64,000 nucleotides of DNA from Clostridiaceae bacterium (lineage in GTDB: Bacteria; Bacillota; Clostridia; Oscillospirales; Acutalibacteraceae), in contig JAUMVO010000009.1 of the NCBI GenBank assembly GCA_030530095.1, forward strand, positions 1 through 64,000. Direction: 5' to 3'. The notes beneath the pieces are model-generated. The model was not told where the DNA came from. It worked only from the letters and a program-made list of their open reading frames with translations, and made no database searches. The first letter of the stretch is position 1. Each line of letters begins with the position of its first letter. This document shows positions 8,053-15,559 of the stretch, in pieces. The position numbers were made by a program, and so were the translations under genes.

Positions 8053-8083
8053 ATCAAAGCCGTCCAAAAGGGCGGCTTAACGT

Positions 8084-8160
8084 GGCGGCATAGCTTAGTT
8101 GGCTAGAGCGTCCGGTTCATACCCGGAAGGTCGTTGGTTCAAGTCCGACTGCCGCTACCA
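8084..8160 (+). tRNA. tRNA-Met(CAT), elongator type
   Basis: The acceptor GGCGGCA pairs with TGCCGCT followed by A and CCA. The anticodon stem TCCGG/CCGGA encloses TTCATAC, giving anticodon CAT. The acceptor and anticodon arms resemble Firmicute elongator tRNA-Met rather than the initiator or tRNA-Ile2. The CCA is encoded. Confidence 0.93.
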
Positions 8161-8171
8161 TTTTCATATAA

Positions 8172-8246
8172 GGCCCGGTGGTCAAGTGGTCAAGACACCG
8201 CCCTTTCACGGCGGTAACACGAGTTCAAATCTCGTCCGGGTCACCA
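8172..8246 (+). tRNA. tRNA-Glu(TTC)
   Basis: The acceptor GGCCCGG pairs with CCGGGTC followed by A and CCA. The anticodon stem CCGCC/GGCGG encloses CTTTCAC, giving anticodon TTC. It is co-transcribed with tRNA-Met (11-base gap). Its last 21 bases, plus the next T, recur twice downstream in the tandem elements at 8299 and 8485. Confidence 0.95.
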
Positions 8247-8248
8247 TT

Positions 8249-8282
8249 AAAGAAGGTATCACATCCGTGATACCTTCTTTAA
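8249..8282 (+). terminator. Terminator of the tRNA operon
   Basis: AAAGAAGGTATCAC pairs with GTGATACCTTCTTT around ATCC. The stem is nearly identical to the terminator at 8623-8658. Confidence 0.85.
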
Positions 8283-8298
8283 TTATTTCAGTTATGCA

Positions 8299-8435
8299 AG
8301 GACGGGATTTGAACGGTAAATAGTCCATCTTTTTGCGGTTCGCCGAAGGCGGAGCAAAAAGGGACATAAAATAAGATTAGTTTGCGAAGCAAACTCTGCA
8401 GTGCTCGGCACTGCAAATCTCGTCCGGGTCACCAT
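8299..8435 (+). repeat. Tandem 137-bp element, copy 1, with tRNA-Glu 3' end
   Basis: This 137-base unit is repeated at 8485-8621 with only two differences seen by eye. It begins GGACGGGATTTGAAC, close to the reverse complement of the tRNA T-arm, and ends with the 22 bases CAAATCTCGTCC... also found at the 3' end of tRNA-Glu (including CCA and the next T). Inside are hairpins GTTTGCGAAGCAAAC and TGCAGTGCTCGGCACTGCA. It is not coding; ORFs through both copies simply repeat themselves. Confidence 0.85.
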
Positions 8436-8466
8436 AAAAAGAGACACCTTTACGGTGTCTCTTTTT
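8436..8466 (+). terminator. Terminator after repeat copy 1
   Basis: GAGACACC (8441-8448) pairs with GGTGTCTC (8454-8461), flanked by A5 and T5. It follows the tRNA-like tail exactly as the terminator follows the real tRNA-Glu. Confidence 0.8.
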
Positions 8467-8484
8467 ATGGTTGTTCTAAGATTT

Positions 8485-8621
8485 AGGACGGGATTTGAAC
8501 GGTAAATAGTCCAACTTTTTGCGGTTCGCCTAAGGCGGAGCAAAAAGGGACATAAAATAAGATTAGTTTGCGAAGCAAACTCTGCAGTGCTCGGCACTGC
8601 AAATCTCGTCCGGGTCACCAT
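8485..8621 (+). repeat. Tandem 137-bp element, copy 2
   Basis: Second copy of the unit at 8299-8435, with a start-to-start distance of 186 bases. It again ends in the tRNA-Glu 3' sequence with CCA and is followed by a terminator (8623-8658). Confidence 0.85.
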
Positions 8622-8622
8622 T

Positions 8623-8658
8623 AAAGAAGGTATCACAACCGTGATACCTTCTTTTTTT
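8623..8658 (+). terminator. Terminator after repeat copy 2
   Basis: AAAGAAGGTATCAC pairs with GTGATACCTTCTTT, followed by further T. It is almost the same as the true tRNA terminator at 8249, so tail plus terminator were duplicated together. Confidence 0.82.
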
Positions 8659-8672
8659 ATGTTAATTAAATC

Positions 8673-9356
8673 TTACTTGCCCTGTGTAATAATGTAGGGC
8701 TGGATTGCGCCTGCAAGCTTCGGAACGGGCAGAGTCTGGAGAACTACCTCGCCGGGGCCGGTAACAACCGTGTTGAAAAGACCTTCGCCGCCGAACAGAA
8801 CGTTCTTTACGCCCTTGACTGTAACTACGTCCATCGAGCAGCTTGCGCTCATAAGTACAACGTGGCCGGTGTCAACGATAAGCTGCTGACCTGCGGCAAG
8901 ATTGTATCTCATAGCAGCGCCGTCGATTTCAATGAAGGCTGTGCCTGTACCAGAAAGCTTCTGCATAATGAAGCCTTCGCCGCCGAAAAAGCCTGCGCCG
9001 AGCTTCTTCTGGAAGAAGGTCGAAAGCTCTACACCTGCGGTTGAAGCGAGGAACGCGCTCTTTTGGGCAACGTATTCCTTGCCGGGAGCAACGTCAAGAG
9101 CAACGATTTCACCGGGAAGGCTGCTTGCAAAGGCTATCATGCCCTCGCCGCCCTGAGCGGTGTAGTTGTTCTGGAAGAGGCTCTCCTTGGTCATCATTCT
9201 GCCGAGCATTTTGCCGATACCGCCGTTTGAAGATGTTTCCATCTGCATATTCGGGGTCATCCAGCTCATGCCGCCGCCTTCGGTAATCATCTTTTCGCCC
9301 GCGTCAAGCGTGCAAACCAGTACGGGGAAATTTCCTCCCTGAATTTCATACCTCAT
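8673..9356 (-). CDS. AIM24/TIGR00266 family protein
   Basis: A 227-residue beta-rich protein of the AIM24 (TIGR00266) family. It starts MRYEIQGGNFPVLVCTLDAGE and has the typical GGGMSWMTPNM segment near residues 27-37 and Gly/Phe-rich stretches (GAGFFGGEGFIMQKL). Bacterial members are common but their function is not established; no catalytic residues or membrane segments are seen. The start has GGAGGAAAG before it. It is the last gene of the DRTGG/hydrogenase/PHP run with a 12-base gap, so it may be co-transcribed, but a functional link is unproven. Confidence 0.87.
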   Translation of the reverse strand: MRYEIQGGNFPVLVCTLDAGEKMITEGGGMSWMTPNMQMETSSNGGIGKMLGRMMTKESLFQNNYTAQGGEGMIAFASSLPGEIVALDVAPGKEYVAQKSAFLASTAGVELSTFFQKKLGAGFFGGEGFIMQKLSGTGTAFIEIDGAAMRYNLAAGQQLIVDTGHVVLMSASCSMDVVTVKGVKNVLFGGEGLFNTVVTGPGEVVLQTLPVPKLAGAIQPYIITQGK

Positions 9357-9368
9357 AAATCTTTCCTC

Positions 9369-10082
9369 CTATTTATTGTTTATATAATCTACCAACGATC
9401 CCGCGGAGCAGTCGGGTAAATCCAGTTCCTGAACGGGCTCAATCATATTTTCGAGATAATGCGCGTCGCTGTTTCTGACAATCTTCATTTCGCGAAGCAG
9501 GGGATTGCTCTCATAAAAGCTTTCGACGTTTGCCTCGGGCGTGAATTCGACCGTAGTGAAATTAAGCTCGGGATAGATAAAGCCCATAACCGACAGCAGA
9601 CTGTACGAGCTTCTGTCAAGGTGAGCGGGGAAGCACGCACCGTCGTATTGCTTTACAAGTCCGACAAGTTCATCAACCGAAACCGAAGACGCAAGGTGCA
9701 GAAGCTTCTTCTCATATCCGGCGGCTTCGTCGTCGGAGTTCATGATTATCTGCTCGCCGTAAATTTCGGGCTTGTTTTCGATATCGGGCATGGTCGAGCG
9801 GATATAGTCCGAGAATTCAAGCGCCTTTTTTACGTTTCTGAAAAGACAGACGCAGTGAATTTCCTCCGCCGTGCAAAGCTCCATTCCGGGTACAACCGTC
9901 AGCCCGACCTTCTTGCCGGCTTTTACCGTAGGCTCGCAGTTAAGGCAGGAATTGTGGTCGGTGAGCGCAATCATATCATAGCCCAGCAGCTTTGCCATAT
10001 TGACAATATTGCAGGGCGTCATATCGTTGTCGCCGCAGGGCGACAGGCATGAATGAATGTGCAGATCTGCCTTAACCTTCAT
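9369..10082 (-). CDS. PHP domain metal-dependent phosphoesterase
   Basis: A 237-residue PHP-superfamily protein. Metal-binding motifs are visible: H8-x-H10 in ADLHIHSCLSPCGD, TDHN (41-44), an E-containing motif in PGMELCTAEEIH, and NSDAHYLENM near the C-terminus. PHP enzymes of this size hydrolyse phosphate esters or nucleotides in the cytosol. Its ATG overlaps the stop codon of the upstream DRTGG gene (ATGA), so the two are translationally coupled. The combination of PHP, DRTGG, HATPase and hydrogenase recurs in Clostridia. The substrate is unknown. Confidence 0.88.
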   Translation of the reverse strand: MKVKADLHIHSCLSPCGDNDMTPCNIVNMAKLLGYDMIALTDHNSCLNCEPTVKAGKKVGLTVVPGMELCTAEEIHCVCLFRNVKKALEFSDYIRSTMPDIENKPEIYGEQIIMNSDDEAAGYEKKLLHLASSVSVDELVGLVKQYDGACFPAHLDRSSYSLLSVMGFIYPELNFTTVEFTPEANVESFYESNPLLREMKIVRNSDAHYLENMIEPVQELDLPDCSAGSLVDYINNK

Positions 10083-10405
10083 ATAAGCTTTCCCAATTCA
10101 ACCGCTAAAGTATATGCATTTCTGTCGGACTGCAGGATGTTGATGTCCTGCTGTTCGGCTCTTTTTTTTGCGTCGTCGTCAAGCGCGGCGTTCTCGGTGA
10201 GTACTATGCACGCACAGTCGGTAAGCACCGCAACGGCGGCGCAGTTGATGTTACCCATAACGGTAAACCAGCAGTCGCCCGACTGACAGCGCGACATAAC
10301 CCAGCTTAACAGGTCGCCGCAGTAGCCGCCCGTGATTTCTCTGTCGAGGTCGCCCTCAACGAGTATATTGAGTTCAAGCTTTTCGGATAATTCTTTAACC
10401 GTCAT
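10079..10405 (-). CDS. DRTGG domain protein (second copy)
   Basis: A 108-residue DRTGG-domain protein starting MTVKELSEKLELNIL; the motif appears as DREITGGYCGDLLS. The domain is found as a regulatory module in phosphotransacetylases and stand-alone proteins. I place the start at 10405 instead of a longer upstream reading, because that ATG follows the hydrogenase stop by one base while the longer frame would sit inside the hydrogenase gene. It is paralogous to the first gene of the operon (12167-12517) with different residues at the motif. A role as a ligand-binding partner of the sensor hydrogenase is inferred from the context. Confidence 0.82.
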   Translation of the reverse strand: MTVKELSEKLELNILVEGDLDREITGGYCGDLLSWVMSRCQSGDCWFTVMGNINCAAVAVLTDCACIVLTENAALDDDAKKRAEQQDINILQSDRNAYTLAVELGKLI

Positions 10406-10406
10406 A

Positions 10407-11726
10407 TCATTTATCCTCTGATTTTCTGAACGGCGCGGGAATAGGTATGGTATTCGAGCCGTCAGTGTTTTCACTTGTGAAGAATACGCAGTCCTCGATT
10501 GACGCCTTGCCCCTGACTATATCTTCGGCCAGGTCCTTGCAGCTCGGAGCGCCGCAGGTGCCGCAGTCAAGACCGGGAAGCATTTCGATAATCTCGTTCA
10601 TTTTCGACATCTTAATCATAGCCTCGCGGACATTGTCCGCAAGCTTCATTATCGAAACGGGCTCAAGCGGCTTCTGCCAGCAGAGCGATTTCGGTATTTC
10701 GTTTGAGGGCAGGTGATTGCAGGAAATCGGCATATACTTGCGAAGGTGGTTTATTCTCGCCTTTGCAACGTAAGGGTTTTCAACCGTCAGCGGTCCGCCT
10801 ACGCAGCCGCCGGGGCATGCGTTAAGCTCAATGAAATCGAGGTCGTTAAGCTTTTCGTCCTCAAGCTCCTCAAGAACCTTGATAACGTTCTCAATACCGT
10901 CAGCCGCGAGATAACGGTCGGCAAAAACTCCAGCCGCCTCGCCGCCCGACGAAGCCCAGCTGACGCCGATAATTCCCGAATTCTTGAGGTTTTCGTTCTC
11001 ATCCGTATTGAGCTTTTCCATACAGCCCAGCAATACGGGGTAGATATCCTTAATAGAGAATACGCCGTTGACGTATGATTTTATGTTACAGATAGGCGAC
11101 TTGATAGCCGTAATCTTAGCCGTGCAGGGGGTGATGAAGAATACGCCTATGTCGTCGTTGCCCAGTCCCGTTTCGCGCATAGCCTTTTCTCTGGCAATTC
11201 TCGCCGCCTCCTCCATGGGTGCGTTGAGATTGAGCACGTGGTCTATAAGGTTGGGAAAACGCACTCTGATAAGCCTTACAACCGCAGGGCAGGCTGATGA
11301 GATGACGGGTCTCGGCCTGCGCTCATCCTTGAGCGCAAGTCTCGTCGCCTCCGAGATGAATTCGGCGGCCTGCGAAACCTCGCATACGTCGTCGAAGCCC
11401 ATCTGCTTCAGTCCGTTTAACACGATGTCCGTGTCCTCAAGGTTGTTGAACTGACCGTAGAGGGTAGGGGCGGGCAGAGCAATTTTATACTTGTACTGAA
11501 GAATTTCCTCGAAGGGATACTTCTCGGCATACTTCGCGTGGTGAGGGCAGATTCTGATGCACTCGCCGCAGTCGATACATCGCTCTTTTATAATATACGC
11601 CTTGCCGCGGCGTACGCGGATTGCGCCCGTCGGACAGTGCTTTATGCAATTCGTGCAGCCCTTGCAGAGTTCCTCGTCAAGGCGCACCGAGTGGAAAAAC
11701 TCGTTCTGATTAGTAATATCAATCAT
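10407..11726 (-). CDS. Sensory-type [FeFe]-hydrogenase with 2x[4Fe-4S] and C-terminal Fe-S domain
   Basis: About 439 residues. The N-terminal ferredoxin domain has two CxxCxxCxxxC clusters (C21-C31 and C50-C60). The H-cluster domain follows: SSACP (C146), TPCTAK (C201) and ELNACPGGC (C304, C308). The C-terminal Fe-S domain (PF04060-like) uses C388, C391, C396 and C413. In catalytic enzymes the residue before the first H-cluster Cys is a proton-transfer Cys; here it is Ala, as in known sensory (HydS-like) enzymes. The MPCxxK motif is also altered (T for M). The ATG at 11726, with GGAG upstream, is preferred over an adjacent TTG. Together with a HATPase and DRTGG proteins it is probably a redox/H2 sensor. 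Confidence 0.88.
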   Translation of the reverse strand: MIDITNQNEFFHSVRLDEELCKGCTNCIKHCPTGAIRVRRGKAYIIKERCIDCGECIRICPHHAKYAEKYPFEEILQYKYKIALPAPTLYGQFNNLEDTDIVLNGLKQMGFDDVCEVSQAAEFISEATRLALKDERRPRPVISSACPAVVRLIRVRFPNLIDHVLNLNAPMEEAARIAREKAMRETGLGNDDIGVFFITPCTAKITAIKSPICNIKSYVNGVFSIKDIYPVLLGCMEKLNTDENENLKNSGIIGVSWASSGGEAAGVFADRYLAADGIENVIKVLEELEDEKLNDLDFIELNACPGGCVGGPLTVENPYVAKARINHLRKYMPISCNHLPSNEIPKSLCWQKPLEPVSIMKLADNVREAMIKMSKMNEIIEMLPGLDCGTCGAPSCKDLAEDIVRGKASIEDCVFFTSENTDGSNTIPIPAPFRKSEDK

Positions 11727-11744
11727 CAATAATCTCCGCGAGGG

Positions 11745-12170
11745 TTATTCCTTAACGTCAACCCTCAGTTTAATAACCGTTCCGACGCCGACCTCTGATT
11801 CGATAATCATTTCGTCGGTGTATTTTTTTATGTTCGGCAGTCCCATACCCGCACCGAAGCCCAACGCACGCACATTGTCGGGCGCGGTGGAATAACCCTC
11901 CTGCATGGCAAGGGAGATATCGGCAATACCGGGACCGTGGTCAATAAGCTCCATTTTGATACATTCGGGGTCAACGGAAACATCTATCGTTCCGCCGCCC
12001 GCGTGAATGACCATATTTATTTCGGCCTCGTACAGAGCAATAACGACGTTGCGTATGGTCGCGGGGTCAAAACCTAATTTCTTGAGATGTGCCTTAACGT
12101 CGCCCGAAGCCTCGCCCGCGCGGGTGAAATCGTCACCGGGCACTTCGTAGTGAAGTTCAAACAGACTCAT
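11745..12170 (-). CDS. Small GHKL ATP-binding protein (anti-sigma factor/RsbW-like)
   Basis: A 141-residue GHKL ATPase domain standing alone. The N box (ALYEAEINMVIHA, about 45-57), the G1 box (DHGPGIAD) and the G2 box (GFGAGMGLPNIKK, about 102-114) are all present. Proteins of this size are RsbW/SpoIIAB-like kinases or anti-sigma factors rather than full histidine kinases; no phosphoacceptor domain is present. It overlaps the upstream DRTGG gene by four bases (ATGA) and is followed by the sensory hydrogenase. It is a plausible output module of the putative H2/redox sensor. Confidence 0.85.
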   Translation of the reverse strand: MSLFELHYEVPGDDFTRAGEASGDVKAHLKKLGFDPATIRNVVIALYEAEINMVIHAGGGTIDVSVDPECIKMELIDHGPGIADISLAMQEGYSTAPDNVRALGFGAGMGLPNIKKYTDEMIIESEVGVGTVIKLRVDVKE

Positions 12171-12517
12171 TTTATCGCTCCTCCGCGCAAGCCCTTTTCA
12201 TAGAGCATACCGCAGGACGCGAACATCGGATATTTTGTCGAGAGAAGTACGATATCTCTATCCCTTGCAAGCTCGATAATGCTCTCGTCGGGTTTCTTGC
12301 CCCTTACGAAAACGATGCACTGCATATCCATCATCTCGGCAGTCCTTACAACCTGCGGATTCATAAGACCCGACAGAAGCACCGCCTGCTCCTTGACGTA
12401 GGCTAAAACGTCGCTCATCATATCGCTGCCGCAGGCCGTGTAAACGTCGCGGTCAAGAGCGTTCTCGCCGCAGATAACCTCAGCTTCAAGTATGTCTTTT
12501 ATTTCGCTGACTTTCAT
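12167..12517 (-). CDS. DRTGG domain protein (first copy)
   Basis: A 116-residue single-domain protein starting MKVSEIKDILEAEVICGENALDRDV. The DRTGG-type segment is degenerate (ACGSDMMSD in place of ...TGG...). It is the first gene of the minus-strand operon, with AAGGAGGGTAAT before its ATG and a 17-spaced promoter about 45 bases upstream. It overlaps the next gene by four bases. Known DRTGG proteins have regulatory, possibly nucleotide-binding, roles; the ligand here is unknown. Confidence 0.82.
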   Translation of the reverse strand: MKVSEIKDILEAEVICGENALDRDVYTACGSDMMSDVLAYVKEQAVLLSGLMNPQVVRTAEMMDMQCIVFVRGKKPDESIIELARDRDIVLLSTKYPMFASCGMLYEKGLRGGAIK

Positions 12518-12560
12518 ATTACCCTCCTTGAAAATCGCTGATTATTTCATTAACACTTCT

Positions 12561-12589
12561 ATTATAAACTAAAAAAATACTATATGCAA
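12561..12589 (-). promoter_or_regulatory. Promoter of the hydrogenase/DRTGG operon
   Basis: Minus strand: TTGCAT (12589-12584), 17-base spacer, TATAAT (12566-12561). The divergent phage head operon on the plus strand has no comparable promoter in this 151-base gap. Confidence 0.7.
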
Positions 12590-12668
12590 GTGTAATGCAA
12601 AATGCGGACACTTTTGCCCTCTTGGGACTATGGGTGAGGGATGCTTTTACGAGAAAGGATGAAAAAAT

Positions 12669-13148
12669 ATGAAAAACAAACTCAGCAAAAAAGAAGAAGC
12701 CTTCTGCCGTTATTACGCCCAGCTGCGCTCACCCAGGCAGGCGGCGTACCTCGCAGGCTATAAGGCTCTGCCCGCACTCAACGGCGCGAAGCTTATTTCA
12801 AGGCAGGAAATAAGACAGCAGATTGAAAAGCTCGACAGGGAAAACGATTTCTTGACTCAGGCTAAGGCGGGATTCAGGCACCTTGCCTTCGGTCCCGTTG
12901 CCGATGCGATAAAACTTATCGACGGCGAACGCGGCGAGCTTGAAAGCCTTGATCTTTTTATGGTGTCGGATATCAAGATACCCAAGGGCGGCGGAATGGA
13001 GATTAAATTCTTTGACCGTCTAAAAGCACTCGAAGCTCTTGCGGCGCTCGAAGCGGTCGGTTCGGGCGAGAGCTCGCTGCCGTTTTACAAGGCGCTCGAA
13101 AGCTCGGCAAAGCTTATAAGCGAAAGGCAGGATGACCTTGAGAGCTGA
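12669..13148 (+). CDS. Phage terminase small subunit
   Basis: A 159-residue protein whose first half (KLSKKEEAFCRYYAQLRSPRQAAYLAGYK) matches the Terminase_2 pattern: a helix-turn-helix DNA-binding region that recognises phage DNA for packaging. The remainder contains helices likely used for oligomerisation. It is preceded by AGAAAGGATG but by no clear sigma-A promoter. Its end overlaps the large terminase start by 17 bases. Position, size and neighbour strongly support the call. Confidence 0.87.
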   Translation: MKNKLSKKEEAFCRYYAQLRSPRQAAYLAGYKALPALNGAKLISRQEIRQQIEKLDRENDFLTQAKAGFRHLAFGPVADAIKLIDGERGELESLDLFMVSDIKIPKGGGMEIKFFDRLKALEALAALEAVGSGESSLPFYKALESSAKLISERQDDLES

Positions 13149-14403
13149 AGATTTCAGATCCTTTTCAAAGAAACAGTTGACTCTGCTCAACTGGTGGTGC
13201 GAAAGCAGCCCTTACAAATCCCGTGACGCGATTATCTGCGACGGCGCGGTGCGAAGCGGAAAGACGGTCTGTATGTCCTTGAGCTTTATAGCATGGGCGT
13301 TCTACCGTTTTTCGGGAAGCTCGTTTGCCTTCTGCGGCAAGACAATCACCTCGTTGCGCAGAAACGTTATCACCCCTCTTTTGCAGCTTTTAAGGGATCT
13401 GGGCTTTGAATGCCGCGAGAGTGTGTCAAAGAATTACGTCGATATTTCGAGAGACTGTGTCACTAACCGCTTCTATCTTTTCGGCGGCCGCGACGAGTCC
13501 TCGGCGGCGCTTATTCAGGGACTTACGCTCTCGGGAATTATGCTTGACGAGGTTGCGCTTATGCCGCGTTCCTTCTGTGAGCAGGCGATAGCGCGCTGCT
13601 CGGTTGACGGCTCACGGCTGTGGTTCAACTGCAACCCCGAAAATCCTGCTCACTGGTTCTATCGGGAGTGGATAAAAAAGGCGGACGAAAAGAACTGTCT
13701 GTATCTGCATTTCAGAATGGAGGACAATCCCTCACTCTCCACCGATATCATCAACCGCTACCGCACGCTTTACTCTGGCGCGTTCTACGAACGCTTCGTC
13801 GAGGGCAAGTGGGTGGCGGCAGACGGGCTCGTTTACCCGTTTTTCGGCGAGAGCTTCATTTATGAAGTGCCAGACAGTTTCGAGCGGTTCTACGTCTCGT
13901 GTGACTACGGAACAGTCAATCCGACCTCGATGGGACTGTGGGGCGAGAGCGACGGCTGCTGGTACAGAATCGACGAGTTCTATCACGACTCAAAGCGAAA
14001 AGGCTTTCAGATGACGGATGAGGAATACTATGCTTCACTCACGGACCTCATCGGCTCAAGAACAGTGGAGGCAGTGATAGTCGACCCGTCGGCGGCTTCG
14101 TTTATCGAATGTATCAGACGGCATAACCGATACGCGGTATTAAAGGCTGATAACGACGTGCTCTCGGGAATACGAAAGACCTCCGATGCGCTGAAAACGG
14201 GGAAGCTGAAAATCTGCAAAACCTGTCCCGACATTATACGGGAATTCTACCTTTACCGTTGGGACGAGTCTGCGAAGAACGACGCTCCCCGTAAGGAAAA
14301 CGATCACGCAATGGACGACATGAGGTATTTTACGGCTACTGTGCTGAAGGACGGAAATGACGACTTCTTCGCAGTCAGCCTGACTAGAGAAAGGAGGTTT
14401 TGA
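13132..14403 (+). CDS. Phage terminase large subunit (PBSX-like)
   Basis: A 423-residue DNA-packaging motor. The ATPase domain has Walker A GAVRSGKT (38-45) and Walker B GIMLDE (D139, E140). The RNase H-like nuclease domain has its acidic residues at D258 (SCDYGTVNPT), D318 (VIVDPS) and D395/D396 (DHAMDDMRY). All motifs for ATP-driven translocation and cutting are intact, so the enzyme should be active. Such enzymes dock on the portal, which is the next gene one base downstream. No frameshift is seen. Confidence 0.95.
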   Translation: MTLRAEDFRSFSKKQLTLLNWWCESSPYKSRDAIICDGAVRSGKTVCMSLSFIAWAFYRFSGSSFAFCGKTITSLRRNVITPLLQLLRDLGFECRESVSKNYVDISRDCVTNRFYLFGGRDESSAALIQGLTLSGIMLDEVALMPRSFCEQAIARCSVDGSRLWFNCNPENPAHWFYREWIKKADEKNCLYLHFRMEDNPSLSTDIINRYRTLYSGAFYERFVEGKWVAADGLVYPFFGESFIYEVPDSFERFYVSCDYGTVNPTSMGLWGESDGCWYRIDEFYHDSKRKGFQMTDEEYYASLTDLIGSRTVEAVIVDPSAASFIECIRRHNRYAVLKADNDVLSGIRKTSDALKTGKLKICKTCPDIIREFYLYRWDESAKNDAPRKENDHAMDDMRYFTATVLKDGNDDFFAVSLTRERRF

Positions 14404-14404
14404 T

Positions 14405-15559
14405 TTGGCAATATTCAAACGAAAAAAGACGGACGAAAAGGTGCCGGCGCTCGTTTCAACTGCACAGAGAACTGCATACCGAAGCGCGCTCCTGCGCGCC
14501 ATGAATCCGTCACCGTACGAGTATGAGCTATACCGTCAGCTGAGATACACCGTACCCGTCATAGACGCAGCAATCTACAAGATTATCAGGCTCACGGGCG
14601 GTTTCAGGGTGAGAGTTGAAGACGGACGTTATGACGCCTTTATAGAAGACTTTGTAAAAAACGTCCGCTCCGACGCGGGTTCGGTTTCGCTTCAGAGCTT
14701 TATCGACGCATATTTCGAACAGCTTCTGTGCTACGGCACAGCGGTTGCCGAGATGCTGACGGACTCTGACGACAGAGTAACTTATCTTTACAACGCGCCG
14801 ATAAACGATGTCGCGTTCAGGCGAAATCCCAATGATTTCAGAATTATCGAAATCTGCCGCAACGACGGCTTTGAGGACGTGCCCGTACGCAATCAGCAGA
14901 AGCTTCTCTATTCAACGCTCAACCCCGACGCGGGTATGCTCACGGGTAATTCAATACTCAAAGGCTTACCGTTTGTCAGCGAAATACTCATCAAAATTTT
15001 CAATGCGCTGGGCGCTAACTGGGAGAGGGTAGGCAACGTGCGCTTTGCCGTTACCTACAATCCGGGCGGCGAGCCTTCAAACAAGGCTTACGCAAAGGAA
15101 CGCGCCATGCAGATCGCCGAGCAGTGGGGCGAGGCTATGAACAGCGGAGAAGCCAGAGACTTTATAGCCGTGGGCGATGTAGGAATAAAAGTTATCGGAG
15201 CCGACAATCAGATACTCGACAGCGAGGTGCCCGTCAGACAGATACTCGAGCAGATAGTCGCCAAGCTTTCGCTGCCGCCGTTTATGCTCGGACTTTCATG
15301 GTCAACAACCGAGAGAATGTCCCAGCAGCAGGCAGACGTGCTTACGACCGAGCTTGAGCATTACAGACGCATTTTAACGCCCGTTATCGAGAAAATCTGC
15401 GCAACGCATCTTTATTCGTGCGGCTACACGGGGGCCCTTGAGGTCGTCTGGGACGACATCACCTTAAAGGACACTCTCGACGAGGCAAACGCGGCATATC
15501 TCAATGCCAAAACTCAGCAAATTAATCTACAGCTCAATTCACAGGGAGGCGAAATATGA
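14405..15559 (+). CDS. Phage portal protein
   Basis: A 384-residue portal of the SPP1/HK97-like type, forming the ring through which DNA enters the capsid. Supporting features are the order (after the large terminase, before the protease), the size and a typical core: RALMNPSPYEYELYRQLRY-type N-terminus, then PPFMLGLSWSTTERMSQQQADV near residues 290-315. It starts with TTG at 14405, supported by AAGGAGG seven bases before. The stop overlaps the protease ATG. No truncation is visible. Confidence 0.9.
   Translation: MAIFKRKKTDEKVPALVSTAQRTAYRSALLRAMNPSPYEYELYRQLRYTVPVIDAAIYKIIRLTGGFRVRVEDGRYDAFIEDFVKNVRSDAGSVSLQSFIDAYFEQLLCYGTAVAEMLTDSDDRVTYLYNAPINDVAFRRNPNDFRIIEICRNDGFEDVPVRNQQKLLYSTLNPDAGMLTGNSILKGLPFVSEILIKIFNALGANWERVGNVRFAVTYNPGGEPSNKAYAKERAMQIAEQWGEAMNSGEARDFIAVGDVGIKVIGADNQILDSEVPVRQILEQIVAKLSLPPFMLGLSWSTTERMSQQQADVLTTELEHYRRILTPVIEKICATHLYSCGYTGALEVVWDDITLKDTLDEANAAYLNAKTQQINLQLNSQGGEI

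Noticed and set aside
8099..8323. A 74-residue plus-strand ORF
   Set aside because: It lies across tRNA-Met, tRNA-Glu and their terminator.
8292..8636. A 114-residue minus-strand ORF with an internal duplication
   Set aside because: It simply reads through both copies of the non-coding 137-bp element; the repeated peptide comes from the DNA repeat, with no ribosome site or family resemblance.
10406..10474. Longer start for the second DRTGG gene
   Set aside because: The extension lies inside the hydrogenase 3' end; the ATG at 10405 fits one base after that stop.
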